A stretch of 64,000 bases of DNA from Pontibacter sp. SGAir0037 (GTDB lineage Bacteria > Bacteroidota > Bacteroidia > Cytophagales > Hymenobacteraceae), in assembly GCF_005491705.1 (NCBI RefSeq), contig NZ_CP028092.1, forward strand, positions 4,030,001-4,094,000, in the 5' to 3' direction. The notes below the pieces were generated by a model. It made no database searches, was not told the DNA's origin, and saw only the letters and a list, made by a program, of their open reading frames with translations. The number at the start of each line of letters is the position of its first letter. Position 1 is the first letter of the stretch. Both the position numbers and the translations under genes were made by a program. This document shows positions 1-9,598 of this stretch, piece after piece.

Positions 1-563
1 CCATGACAAAAAAACGCAGCTGTTCTGCCTTCCAGGTGGTTTTGGCTGAGCGTTTCCCACTCTTCCGAATGCTCCAGCCTCATGGCCAACTCCGGGTTCT
101 TATGCTCAATCAGATCTTCCTTCGGATTGCCGCCATTCATACACACAAGCCGATCAAACATCAGTTTTAGGTTGGAAGGTGGCCCATACCAGTTATGCGG
201 TCCGATAAAGGCCCAGGCATCGGCCATATCCAGCCGGGAATACAGATCTAAATTCCACATTAAATCAGGTTCAGCCGAATCGTTTTTAGAATAGCAGTTA
301 CAAGGCCATACACAAAGCGCCATAGAGGTACTCACACAGGCATTACAGCTCTGGATTCTCTCCCGTGCATACACATTTCCTAAATCCTCCAGATCAATCT
401 CCCACTCCTTCGGCAGCATCTCGGCCATTCGGAGCATCAGCGTTCGCGATTTAGAATCTACGCCCGGGCAGTTATACTGTCTGCGTTGCGATGCTGAGAT
501 TAGCAGCACCCGGAAAGGCCGCTTCTCTATTGGTAAGGCTGCATTTTTATCGTTTGGTTTCAT
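1..563 (-). CDS. Flavodoxin-fold NAD(P)H-dependent FMN reductase, 3' end beyond the window
   Basis: An open frame starts at the ATG complementary to 561-563 and runs off the left edge without a stop, giving 187 complete codons. After a short lead the chain shows a first beta strand and phosphate loop (VLLISAS near residues 19-25, then a PGVDSKS segment near 33-39), as in NADPH-dependent FMN reductases and flavodoxin-like quinone reductases. Near residues 122-138 is a WYGPPSNLKLMFDRL stretch that fits the flavin-contacting loop followed by a helix. An unusual cysteine-rich segment lies at about 73-90 (CxxC, then C, CxC), which could hold a metal or disulphides. The expected role is flavin or quinone reduction in the cytosol; the substrate is unknown. 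Reading direction and codon use fit a real gene. Confidence 0.75.
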   Translation of the reverse strand, partial: MKPNDKNAALPIEKRPFRVLLISASQRRQYNCPGVDSKSRTLMLRMAEMLPKEWEIDLEDLGNVYARERIQSCNACVSTSMALCVWPCNCYSKNDSAEPDLMWNLDLYSRLDMADAWAFIGPHNWYGPPSNLKLMFDRLVCMNGGNPKEDLIEHKNPELAMRLEHSEEWETLSQNHLEGRTAAFFCH

Positions 564-640
564 CGTCTGAACTGTAAAATAGCGGGATAAGCATCTGAAA
601 AACTATACTATCTTTTACGAGCACAAAAGCCTTTTATTCA

Positions 641-2935
641 TTAAAGTTTATACTTCAGCGAAAGGCCGCCATAGTAGTTGCGTGGAGGGGCTGGCTGAAA
701 GAATCGCCCACCAAAAGCATTCAAATCGTTCCCCAGGCTATATTTCTTATCTGTGGCGTTATCAACACCAGCAAAAAGATCGATCCCGAAATGCTGCGAT
801 AAATCACGCCTTATTCCTGCACGACTGCCTACTATGAAATAAGCATCTGAAAAAACAGTGTTTTCATCGTTTAGTGGTATAACATCGGAGTAGCTGGTAG
901 TCAGGTTCAGGTAAAAGCCTGGTCTGGTCTTCATATCGAGACCAGATACAACAGTGTGCGGAGCTACGCCTGTTAATTTATTACCGGATAGGTCTGTCTC
1001 GCCTTGCTGGTAAGATCTGAATCGGAAATGATTATAGGTATAGCTGGTCCAGAGCTGCAGAAAACTTAAGCCCCGGGTTTCATCGTCTACAGCGGTATAG
1101 GCTACATTGGCCTCTAACCCATTTTGCAAAGTAGATCCAACATTCCGAAATACAGCCACACTCGATACATCCTGCCTGCTCACAATAGTCTCATTCAGGC
1201 GGAACGAAAAGCCAACCAGGTCAAAGCTTAAGCGCCCGTTAAATACAGAGCCTCTTATTCCTGCTTCGTAGTTTATACCTTTCTCAGCTTCCAGTGCTTC
1301 GTTCAGTTCGCCATTAGAGGTCAAAATTTCTTCCTCGGTAGGCGGAGAATAGCCTGAGCTAACGCTGGCATGCACAGAAATCTGGTCTGTCAATCTTTTT
1401 AATAAAGCCACTCTCGGCGAGATGATGGCATCGAAATTCCGTACATACTGGTAATCATCTTCGGTAGCGGCCAGCAGTAACCGATCTATTTCATAGCGGG
1501 TATCGTTAAAGCTAAGGGCTGCCGTTGCAATCCAGTTACCCGGCAGCTTAAACTCACCCTGGGCAAAAAGTAAACCTGTTTTAGCCACCACCTCATCATC
1601 AGACCTGATAGCGCCTAAGGCTCCCTGGTTGTTATCGTAAGTTCGCGCTACCTGAAATCCGCGCTGGTATTCTCCACCTACTGTAAATGTTGCCTCTGTG
1701 CCACCTAAGCGGGTATCATAAGCAAAGCGGCTACGGGCACCATACTCTTGGTTTGCATTTCGTTCGTAATCTGTGTTGAAGGGATGGTCTTGTGAGCGAA
1801 AAAGCCCGAATACAGATGTCGTATTGCGCCAGTTGTTGCTAAACCTGTACTCATGCGATAGTCCTGCATTTACACCTCCTAAATTCATAGAGGCATTCTG
1901 AAGCACGCTCCCGAACGTACCTCCGCGTGCCTGCCTTGGATTCTCGTCGTACTGTTCTCTTGTGAGGCCACCTGGTAGCTGGTAAAACAGATCAGAATAA
2001 ACAAAGTATGCCGAAATTGTTTGCTTTGTTGTCGGGTAAAATTCGGAAGACAGCATGAAAACATCCCGCTCCATGGCCGACTGATCTCTGAAACCGCCAT
2101 ACTCCTGGCGGGTGTACTGAATCAAGGCATTTGCTTTGGCTCCTCCTGTAGAGGCTGTTACATTATATCGGTTAAAGCCGAAAGATCCTATTGTAGATCC
2201 TACTTCCAGTTGATGTTCTCCTGGTGCAGCACGTTTTGGCTCCAGTAACAAGGTGCCGCCAGTTCCTGCGCCATACACACTTCCGGCCGGCCCTTTCAGC
2301 ACTTCTATATTGCCAATATTGCCTGCGTCTATCAAATTAAGCGTGGTAACACCACTTGCCTCTGTAAGAGGCACATCTCCGAAATATACTTTTACATTTC
2401 GTATCCCATAGGGCGCCCGCAAGCTACTCCCCCTGATAGAAATACGATAACTTGCAGGTGCTCTCTCTTCCATACGCACTCCGGGAACAGTGTTCACGGC
2501 ACGAACCAGGGAGCTTTCATCGAACCGCCGGATCACCTCACTTGTAACCACGCTTAAAGCACCTACTGTTTCCAGTAAAGGCCGGTTGGTTTCGTAGCCT
2601 GTTACTACCACTTCTGACAAATTTGTGGCGGCAGGCTGTAGCAGCACCTGTAATTCACCGGTAGCAACATCAACTGTTATGTTCCTGCTGGTATACCCCA
2701 AACGGCTAAAGTACAAGGATAAGGAAGTTCCGGGACTTTGTATACTGAATCGGCCTTGTGCATCGCTTGTGGCCTGATTGCCTGTAGCGGAAGCCGTAAC
2801 AGTTACCCCTTCTAATGCCTGCCTGCTGCGGCCATCTAGTACTTGCCCGGTTATGTAAGTTTGTGCCGACAGATTGTACTGTATAAGCAACAGCACCAGG
2901 CTGGCCAGCGCTTTGAGGTAGAAAGATCTATTCAT
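641..2935 (-). CDS. TonB-dependent outer-membrane receptor
   Basis: The 764-residue protein begins with a signal peptide ending at about SAQ (residue 25). A carboxypeptidase-like regulatory domain follows (about 27-105, with ITGQVLDGRS and a DAQGRFSI strand), then a plug domain (about 108-235, with SEVVVTGYE, PGVRME, IRGSS and NIEVLKGPAGSVYG motifs) and a 22-strand type barrel to the C terminus, which ends YKL. Length and order match FecA/CirA-like TonB receptors of Bacteroidota. Such receptors import iron chelates, vitamins or other scarce solutes using the TonB-ExbBD system. No SusD partner lies next to it, so it is more likely a siderophore or metal receptor than a glycan-uptake SusC. The substrate cannot be read from sequence. 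It stands alone, with the neighbouring operon ending in a terminator just upstream. Confidence 0.9.
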   Translation of the reverse strand: MNRSFYLKALASLVLLLIQYNLSAQTYITGQVLDGRSRQALEGVTVTASATGNQATSDAQGRFSIQSPGTSLSLYFSRLGYTSRNITVDVATGELQVLLQPAATNLSEVVVTGYETNRPLLETVGALSVVTSEVIRRFDESSLVRAVNTVPGVRMEERAPASYRISIRGSSLRAPYGIRNVKVYFGDVPLTEASGVTTLNLIDAGNIGNIEVLKGPAGSVYGAGTGGTLLLEPKRAAPGEHQLEVGSTIGSFGFNRYNVTASTGGAKANALIQYTRQEYGGFRDQSAMERDVFMLSSEFYPTTKQTISAYFVYSDLFYQLPGGLTREQYDENPRQARGGTFGSVLQNASMNLGGVNAGLSHEYRFSNNWRNTTSVFGLFRSQDHPFNTDYERNANQEYGARSRFAYDTRLGGTEATFTVGGEYQRGFQVARTYDNNQGALGAIRSDDEVVAKTGLLFAQGEFKLPGNWIATAALSFNDTRYEIDRLLLAATEDDYQYVRNFDAIISPRVALLKRLTDQISVHASVSSGYSPPTEEEILTSNGELNEALEAEKGINYEAGIRGSVFNGRLSFDLVGFSFRLNETIVSRQDVSSVAVFRNVGSTLQNGLEANVAYTAVDDETRGLSFLQLWTSYTYNHFRFRSYQQGETDLSGNKLTGVAPHTVVSGLDMKTRPGFYLNLTTSYSDVIPLNDENTVFSDAYFIVGSRAGIRRDLSQHFGIDLFAGVDNATDKKYSLGNDLNAFGGRFFQPAPPRNYYGGLSLKYKL

Positions 2936-3023
2936 GTTAGTCTAAGTTCAGCTTCAACAACGAAAGTTATAGCCGTTGGGTTGAGGAAGCAAATCCTGCC
3001 TGCTATCAGTAAGGCATAAAACA

Positions 3024-3055
3024 AAAAGGCTCCAACAGAATCTGCGGAGCCTTTT
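3024..3055 (-). terminator. Hairpin terminator of the adhesin-PorP/SprF-OmpA operon
   Basis: The arms AAAAGGCTCC (3024-3033) and GGAGCCTTTT (3046-3055) are perfect complements around a 12-base loop. Read on the minus strand the hairpin ends in a T-rich run, about 20 bases past the OmpA-family stop codon. This is a typical intrinsic terminator. Confidence 0.85.
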
Positions 3056-3075
3056 AGCGATAAAAGCTTATAAGT

Positions 3076-5133
3076 TTAGTTTATAATTTTAAATTCGGTG
3101 CGGCGGTTTTGTGCATGCTCTTCTATAGAGCATTTCACTCCCTTTGCACAGTGGTTAAGCAGTTGCGTCTCTCCGTAACCTTTTGCTACTAACCGTTTAC
3201 GGCTAATGCCTTTTGAAACCAGATAGTTAACGGCCGCTCTGGCTCTTTTTTCAGAGAGCTTCTGATTGTAAGCTTTGCTAGCCCGGCTGTCTGTATGAGC
3301 TCCTACCTCTATCTTCAGATCAGGGTTCTCGTTTAAAATAGTTACCAGCCTATCAAGTTCTTCTGCAGCATCAGGGCGGATCGACCATTTTTCAAAATCG
3401 TAGTAAATTTTGTTCTGGATCAACTGGTCAGTTCCTCTTCTGTCAAGCGTTCCGAGTACCTTCCCTTCGCTATTTACGATATTATCATTGGCATCTACTT
3501 TGTTTCCTCTGTCATCTACTTTAAAAGCCTTGCTCAGAGCCAGCACTACTTGTACTGTGTCGCCCGTTTCAAAAGGTACTTTTACTTCAGCAGACTGGGA
3601 TACATACCCGGTTTTCGCTCCTGACAAAGTATAAATGTTGTCAGATAAAACTTTTGCAAAAGCTAGGCCATTGCTTTTGGTGGTAACAACTGTTGAGTCT
3701 GTGCCGCTTCTTCTGATAACTATACGGGTCTGAGGCAGTGCAGCCTCAGCACGCTCATCAGACTGCTCCAGCGTGGTGATAGCCAACACAACTGGCTTTT
3801 GCAGCAGCATTTGAAAGCTATAGATATCGTCTGTGCCATTCAGCGCGTCACGATTAGAAGAAAGCAAACCTGATTCTCCCGCCTTATCGAACATAATACC
3901 GAAATCATTCTGAGGCGAATTAACCGGATAGCCCAGGTTTTTTACTCCCGTCCAGGCACCATGCGGTCCTTCGGCTGAAAATATATCCAGACCACCCATG
4001 CCCATGTGTCCTTCTGAAGCAAAGAAAAGTCTGCCATTCTGATCTACATACGGAAAACTTTCACGCCCTGTAGTATTAACGGCACTACCAGCATTTACCG
4101 GGGTTCCCCAGGTGCCATCGGCATTGCGCTTGCAATAGAATATGTCTGTATCGCCTAATGTTCCCGGCATATCAGATACAAAGTACAGCACCTGGCCGTC
4201 TGGCGAAAGAGCAGGATGGCCAGCAGAGTATTCACCTACTTTGTTGTGTGGGAAAGGCTGAAGTCCAGACCATTTACCTTCCTGGTTCTGCAGCATATAG
4301 ATTTCCAGGCGTCCTACCTTATCTTTTTTTCTTTTCAACTCAGTTCCCCAACTGGTAGGATCAGCCGGATTAGCACTCTTACTTTTACTGGCTACATGCG
4401 TTCTGGTAAAGTAAAGTGTCTGCCCATTTCCATGGGTAGTGGCAGTTGCGTTATGAAACGAAGACTCAGCTACTTCGCGTAGTGGAGCAGGTGCACTCCA
4501 ATTGCCCTGCCCGTCTTTTGTAGCGGTGAACAACTGTAAAAGCGGCCTTCCTGTCCATCCAAAAGTTTCGTCGTTGCTGATGCCTGCAATACCTCTGTCT
4601 GAAGTAAGGATGATACCGTTACCAAATGGCATCGGGCTAAACTCCGAGAAACTGGTTGTGCTGATTCTGTCTTCTTTTTTCACAGAGGCCATTGGCCTTT
4701 CCTGCATCCATTTCTGAGCTGCCTCACAGGCTTGCACCAACGCATGCGCTTTAGCCTCTGATTCCGGAGCTTCCTGCGCCCAGCGTACATACTGCGCTTT
4801 TGCCTCCTCATACTTACCATTGCTACGCAACATCTCGGCATAATAGTAAAGATTTACTGGCTCGCGGCCTGTTATAGCAACCACTTTGCTGTACCAGTTC
4901 TCAGCTTCCCGGGTACGACGGGTAAGGCGGTAGGCTTCTGCTATACGCTGTGTTGTTTTCAGATCAGGTTTTTGCTGTTCTATAGCCGCTTTATACTGCT
5001 CCAGCGCCAGAGCATATTCATAATTCTCAAAATGATTATCGGCAGTGCGTAAAGCGGATTGTGCATACGATGCAGGAGCTAAGCCCAGCATCGCAGCCAT
5101 AATTATATAAAAAGGAGAAAATTTAAGCTTCAT
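3076..5133 (-). CDS. TPR / beta-propeller / OmpA-family outer-membrane anchor protein (PorE-like)
   Basis: The 685-residue protein has a signal peptide (about 1-24), tetratricopeptide-type helices (about 28-140), a six-bladed PD40/WD40-like propeller (about 190-440; blades with SPDGQVLYFVSD and GRLFFAS), a regulatory beta-sandwich (about 455-545), and an OmpA C-terminal domain (about 572-685). The OmpA part has the peptidoglycan-contact residues in the AHTDSR and SEKRARAAVNYL motifs. The same domain order is known for PorE of the type IX secretion system and for OmpA proteins encoded beside PorP/SprF. It probably holds a surface complex to peptidoglycan in the periplasm. It is the last gene of a three-gene operon, 18 bases after porP/sprF. 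Whether it is PorE itself or a module-specific paralogue cannot be decided here. Confidence 0.85.
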   Translation of the reverse strand: MKLKFSPFYIIMAAMLGLAPASYAQSALRTADNHFENYEYALALEQYKAAIEQQKPDLKTTQRIAEAYRLTRRTREAENWYSKVVAITGREPVNLYYYAEMLRSNGKYEEAKAQYVRWAQEAPESEAKAHALVQACEAAQKWMQERPMASVKKEDRISTTSFSEFSPMPFGNGIILTSDRGIAGISNDETFGWTGRPLLQLFTATKDGQGNWSAPAPLREVAESSFHNATATTHGNGQTLYFTRTHVASKSKSANPADPTSWGTELKRKKDKVGRLEIYMLQNQEGKWSGLQPFPHNKVGEYSAGHPALSPDGQVLYFVSDMPGTLGDTDIFYCKRNADGTWGTPVNAGSAVNTTGRESFPYVDQNGRLFFASEGHMGMGGLDIFSAEGPHGAWTGVKNLGYPVNSPQNDFGIMFDKAGESGLLSSNRDALNGTDDIYSFQMLLQKPVVLAITTLEQSDERAEAALPQTRIVIRRSGTDSTVVTTKSNGLAFAKVLSDNIYTLSGAKTGYVSQSAEVKVPFETGDTVQVVLALSKAFKVDDRGNKVDANDNIVNSEGKVLGTLDRRGTDQLIQNKIYYDFEKWSIRPDAAEELDRLVTILNENPDLKIEVGAHTDSRASKAYNQKLSEKRARAAVNYLVSKGISRKRLVAKGYGETQLLNHCAKGVKCSIEEHAQNRRTEFKIIN

Positions 5134-5151
5134 AATTGGAAAGGTCGATGG

Positions 5152-6099
5152 TTAAAAATACTGAGGCGAAATAATTTTTGATGCTTCTTTTCTTGGGTTT
5201 GCAAAGTTGTACCCTACCGAAACCTCATGTGTATGGAAGCCTCTCATATCATTCAGCATTTTATCATAAGCATAGCCAATTCTTAGTGTCTTCTGAACCT
5301 GTAATTCTGCAATAAAGGCAAAAGCAGTACGTTTATACAGTGCCATGTCAGCCGGGCTATCATAAAAAATGTTAGCACTTGTTCTGTAAGAACCACCTAG
5401 CCACAGCTTATCGTCGAGCAGCACAAAGGTGTTTAAATCGATGCTGGTAGGTGCTTTAAAGTTGTCTTTCAGCAACACACTAGGCTTTACCTTTACAAAG
5501 GTTCCTAAATCGAATACATAACCTGAGGTAAAGTAAAAGTTAGTTTCCTGGTCGATCTGCATTTGCTCCTCATACTGCACCAGCTCAGAAGTCGACACAC
5601 CAGCATAAAACCTTTGCGTATGATAATATAAACCTAACTTAACATTGGGCTTAATGGTGTTGTCTTTTCCCGGAGGTATTGATGGATCATTTGAAATACC
5701 GAATTGCGTACCATCGATAGTGTGCTGCACTAGACCGGCAGCAACGCCTAAACTTAACACGCCGTCTTCACTTACAGGTAGTTTAGCAGCTGCATTGGCA
5801 TAGGCAGAAAACTTTGAATAAGCTCCCGCTTTATATTGCGTAAGCTCCAGCCCAAGCCCCAGTTGCTCATGTGTAGGCGCCCCATCCACTGTAAAAGACT
5901 TTATCGTAGGCGCACCCTCCACACCTGTCCACTGGTAGCGGTAAAAAGCATTCAGGTTAATTGTATTCTTACTTCCGGTATAGGCCGGGTTAATGGCCAT
6001 ACCGTTAAAAATGTACTGGGAGTATTGCAGGTTTTGCTGGGCACTAGCTCCAAACGTTAGCAGACAAGCCAGCAGGGTATAAAATAATTTCATTTTCAT
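5152..6099 (-). CDS. Type IX secretion membrane protein, PorP/SprF family
   Basis: The 315-residue protein has a signal peptide to about residue 20 (GASAQ) followed by the family hallmark QYSQYIFNGMAINPAYTGS and then an outer-membrane beta barrel of about 14 strands, ending in aromatic residues (QYF). PorP/SprF proteins are barrels needed for surface exposure of cargo with type B (CHU_C) sorting domains; SprF serves SprB in Flavobacterium johnsoniae. Here it lies directly after such a cargo gene (28-base gap) and before an OmpA-type anchor, so it is likely the dedicated partner of the adhesin at 6128-9598. A paralogue sits at 59555-60520. Confidence 0.9.
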   Translation of the reverse strand: MKMKLFYTLLACLLTFGASAQQNLQYSQYIFNGMAINPAYTGSKNTINLNAFYRYQWTGVEGAPTIKSFTVDGAPTHEQLGLGLELTQYKAGAYSKFSAYANAAAKLPVSEDGVLSLGVAAGLVQHTIDGTQFGISNDPSIPPGKDNTIKPNVKLGLYYHTQRFYAGVSTSELVQYEEQMQIDQETNFYFTSGYVFDLGTFVKVKPSVLLKDNFKAPTSIDLNTFVLLDDKLWLGGSYRTSANIFYDSPADMALYKRTAFAFIAELQVQKTLRIGYAYDKMLNDMRGFHTHEVSVGYNFANPRKEASKIISPQYF

Positions 6100-6127
6100 G
6101 ATTATAATCTTTTGATGTGGCTTCTGC

Positions 6128-9100
6128 TTATCTGAAAACAGTTACGTAGCCCGTAAATTCTTTTGTAACACCATCACATAATTTCACTCTGGCTCTGTAG
6201 TAGTAGGTACCCTCTCCTAAACCAGCTGCATTCCAGTCGTTTCGGTAGTTTCTTCTCTTATAAACCTCAGAGCCCCAGCTGTTGAAGATAGTAATCTCAT
6301 TTTCTGTGTATTTCTCCAGGTTCTGGATTACCCACAAATCATTCTGACTATCACCATTCGGGCTAAATGCTTTCGGGAATGCCAACTGACCATCTGCCAG
6401 ACTAACATTGATAGCTTTTGTTGCCGCAACTTCGCCTGCGCAGTTTCCATTGCTTGCTACCACAGATACTGTTCCAGTGGTAGTGGCATTATTGCTTCTT
6501 TGTACTGTAATGGAAGTTGTACCCTGGCCAGCTGTTATTGTAAAGCCAGGAGAAACGGTCCAGGTATAAGAAGTTGCACCAGCTACAGCATTTACAGCGT
6601 AAGTTAAGCCGTTACAAACGGAGCTGTTATCAGTGATGTCTCCTACAACAGGCGGCGCAGTAACTGCTACATTAGCAGTGGTAGCAGGGCTGGTAGTATT
6701 GCAGGCACCAGAAGCTGTTACCGAAATCTGACCTCCAGTTGTGGTAGCACTAACTGTAATACTATTTGTACCCTGGCCACTTATTATAGCCAGACCGCCA
6801 GTTACAGCCCAGGTATAACCTGTAGCACCTGGTACGGCAGCCACGCTTATTACATTACCTGTGCTGTTTGTACATATTTGAGGCACCAGGATAGCAACCG
6901 GTGCAGCAGGAGCTGCAACAGGAGCAACAGCAATAGTGCCTTCTGCTCCGACTCCGCATTGGTTAGAAACTGCTACAGCTATATTGCCTCCTGTTTCCCC
7001 TACTGTTACTGTAATAGACGATCCTGTTATATCTCCTACAGGCGTCCAGGTAGCTGGGAGTGTCCAGGTATAAGCTGTGGCTCCGTTAACAGCCGGGATA
7101 GAGAATGTCAGTTGAGAGCCTACACAGCCCGTTGTAGCAGTAGCCGGTGTAATGATTGGTGCAGCAGGCTTGTTTACAACAGCTATAGCCGCTGTGGCGG
7201 CACTACTTGAACCACAGGCATTGTTAGCGATAACAGAAATAGTACCTGCCACCGATCCAATTTTAACTCTGATAGTGCTTGTTGTTCTTTCAGTTTCGTC
7301 ACTTAGAATCGCCCAGCCATTTCCGGTCGGAACGGTCCAGGTATAAGAGGATGCTCTATCGACAGCAGCAACTGAATACTCAATTTCATCGCCTTCGCAA
7401 AGATCGGCTGTGTTGCCTGTAATAGCTACCGGAGCATCAGGAGCAGTTGTCGTTGAAATGGTTTTTGTGGTGCTGGCACCAGATACTTCACAGGTTGTAG
7501 TAATAGCTCTTACAGAAAGTGACCCTCCGGACGCACCGCCACTTACCACAACAGAGTTGGTTCCTTGTCCGCTCACGATGGCAAGCCCGCCTGTAGTTAC
7601 CCATTCGTAGGTAACATCACCCGTTACGCCTGTAGCGGTATAGGTATTGGCATTTGAATTAGCGCAGATAACATCATCGCCTGTGATGGTTGGAGCTGCC
7701 GGTGCTGCCGGAAGCGCAATAGGAGTAACCGCCAGTGTAGCTGTTACACTACCACATTTATTCGTGATGGTTGCCTCAACTTCGCCAGCCTCTTCGCCAA
7801 CAATTAAAGTTATCGTTCTGGTGTCCGGGGCTCCTACCACATCCCAGCCATCAGGTATGCTCCAGCTATAGCCACTGGCTCCAGCTATTTCAGGAACAGA
7901 GAAAGTAAGTTGAGTGCCTACGCATGCCGTTGCAGTTGTAGCAGGTGTAATTTGTGGTGCAGTAAGTTTATTTGTAACAGCTACTTCTACTGTCGAAACC
8001 TGGCTTGTTCCACAGCCATTACTTGCTCTTACAGATATCTCTCCTGCAGCCGCACCAATTTCTACTCTGATAGCATTCGTTTTTCTTTCCTCTTCATTGC
8101 TTACGATACGCCAGCCTGCTGTTGTCGGAATTACCCACTCATATTCAGCTCCTGTTTCTGCTGTAACCGTATAAGTAATTATATCACCCTCGCAAACATC
8201 TGCATCGCCATCAATGGCACCCGGAGTAGCCGGTATATTTGTAACTGCAACTGAGATAGTAGTTGGGTTGCTTGATTGACCTCTGTAATCGGCTGTAACA
8301 GAAACATTACCTGAAACCGTGCCGATTCTTACTCTGATCCTGTTTGTTGTTCTCTCGGTTTCATTACTTAGTATTTCCCATCCGTTACCTGTCGGAATAG
8401 TCCAGGTATAGCCTGTAGCTCTATCCACTACCGGAACTTCAAAAGTGTATTCTTCTCCTGCGCAGATATTAAGAGTCCCTCCTCCATTATTTCCACCTCC
8501 GCCGGTTCCGCTGCCAGGGTTACCTATTATACCACCCGGTGCTTCCGGGACAAAGTATGTTGCTTCAACCGATACCTCACCCGTGTCGTTGGTCGGATCC
8601 GGATCCGGGTTTTCGGCTTCTATCGTCACTTTATTAACAATAGTGCCTGGTGCAGTAATCTTACAAATAAGTTGTAGTGTGGCAGATTCATTCGCATTTA
8701 AACTGGCAATACTCCATTCACCTGTTGCCTGATCATATGCTCCTTTCGTTGGAGTTGCGCTTATAAACTCTAATCCGGCAGGCAAATCCTCACGTACTAC
8801 TACCCTGGTTGCTGCTCCTGGTCCGGCATTTCGAGCTGTTATGTTATAGGTGATTTGCTCCTCCACATAATAATCGTCTTGCACTACCTCTTTGGTTACA
8901 CTAAGATTGGCCAGAATAACCGTTGGCAGGAAAACATTGTTTGTGTTCAAAGTGATACTTCCTTCCAGAGATACAACCCTGCCGATAACGCTAACGCTGT
9001 TCTCCAGCACGACATCTCCCAAGCTTAGAAGTGTACCTTGTAGCAGGCCTGATTCTGCAAGCCTGGTCTTTCCTTTCACAATCCAGTAAATGTTTCTGGC

Positions 9101-9598
9101 TTGTGCTCCATTAAGAGTAAGAATACCTGCATTCAGGTTGGATGTTAGATCTCCTTCAATGATAAAGACGAAAGTGGCATTTAAATCGCCTTCCGCATCC
9201 AAAGGAAAAATACGTGATAAGTTAGCATTCCCACTAATGTTGTAAATACCCGGCTTAATTACCTGTGCCTGGTTTCCCAGCGTACCTCCTAAAGGCTGAC
9301 CGTTTCTACCAGCCAGGGCATTGTATACTGCACGGGCATCCTGCATGGCATTGGCCGCAGCGGGTTGTGGTGGTAACACAGTTCTACCCAGCACTTCTAA
9401 AGAGCCGTTGTCGACCAGAGCATCGCCGGGTGAAATACCCAGATTACCTGTTACAGAGGTGTTACCGTTGTTAGTGATTTGTGTTGAAGCCAGAACGGCG
9501 AAATTACTCGCCCGGTTCAGGTCCGTCTCTACCTGCCCAAAGCAGCAAGTAATGCCTGCGACAAAGCAGACATAGAATAACAGTAAAAGTTTGTGCAT
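6128..9598 (-). CDS. Giant surface adhesin: ice-binding-like + DUF11 + Ig-like modules + type B T9SS sorting domain
   Basis: The 1156-residue secreted protein has a signal peptide to about residue 21. Residues about 30-225 form an ice-binding-like (DUF3494) beta-solenoid domain, starting SNFAVLASTQITN. Residues 232-345 form a DUF11 domain (ITYNITARNAGPGAATRV). A Gly-rich linker (about 355-375) leads to eight Ig/PKD-like modules of about 85 residues (378-1070), each with a YxWxxP-type core. The C terminus (1071-1156) is a gliding-motility/type IX type B sorting domain, with FPKAFSPNGDSQNDLWVI, IFNSWGSEVY and TYYYRARV. The modules are arranged as one single, a block of three (about 468-730), a copy of that block (about 733-985) and a final one. 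The likely role is adhesion or matrix formation at the cell surface. It is the first gene of the operon. Ice binding is not implied, because DUF3494 is common in non-ice adhesins. Confidence 0.88.
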   Translation of the reverse strand: MHKLLLLFYVCFVAGITCCFGQVETDLNRASNFAVLASTQITNNGNTSVTGNLGISPGDALVDNGSLEVLGRTVLPPQPAAANAMQDARAVYNALAGRNGQPLGGTLGNQAQVIKPGIYNISGNANLSRIFPLDAEGDLNATFVFIIEGDLTSNLNAGILTLNGAQARNIYWIVKGKTRLAESGLLQGTLLSLGDVVLENSVSVIGRVVSLEGSITLNTNNVFLPTVILANLSVTKEVVQDDYYVEEQITYNITARNAGPGAATRVVVREDLPAGLEFISATPTKGAYDQATGEWSIASLNANESATLQLICKITAPGTIVNKVTIEAENPDPDPTNDTGEVSVEATYFVPEAPGGIIGNPGSGTGGGGNNGGGTLNICAGEEYTFEVPVVDRATGYTWTIPTGNGWEILSNETERTTNRIRVRIGTVSGNVSVTADYRGQSSNPTTISVAVTNIPATPGAIDGDADVCEGDIITYTVTAETGAEYEWVIPTTAGWRIVSNEEERKTNAIRVEIGAAAGEISVRASNGCGTSQVSTVEVAVTNKLTAPQITPATTATACVGTQLTFSVPEIAGASGYSWSIPDGWDVVGAPDTRTITLIVGEEAGEVEATITNKCGSVTATLAVTPIALPAAPAAPTITGDDVICANSNANTYTATGVTGDVTYEWVTTGGLAIVSGQGTNSVVVSGGASGGSLSVRAITTTCEVSGASTTKTISTTTAPDAPVAITGNTADLCEGDEIEYSVAAVDRASSYTWTVPTGNGWAILSDETERTTSTIRVKIGSVAGTISVIANNACGSSSAATAAIAVVNKPAAPIITPATATTGCVGSQLTFSIPAVNGATAYTWTLPATWTPVGDITGSSITVTVGETGGNIAVAVSNQCGVGAEGTIAVAPVAAPAAPVAILVPQICTNSTGNVISVAAVPGATGYTWAVTGGLAIISGQGTNSITVSATTTGGQISVTASGACNTTSPATTANVAVTAPPVVGDITDNSSVCNGLTYAVNAVAGATSYTWTVSPGFTITAGQGTTSITVQRSNNATTTGTVSVVASNGNCAGEVAATKAINVSLADGQLAFPKAFSPNGDSQNDLWVIQNLEKYTENEITIFNSWGSEVYKRRNYRNDWNAAGLGEGTYYYRARVKLCDGVTKEFTGYVTVFR

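Noticed and set aside
6878..8732. Several plus-strand frames (for example 6878-7210, 7910-8254, 8445-8732) opposite the giant adhesin
   Set aside because: They arise from the biased repeat sequence of the adhesin and have low-complexity translations.
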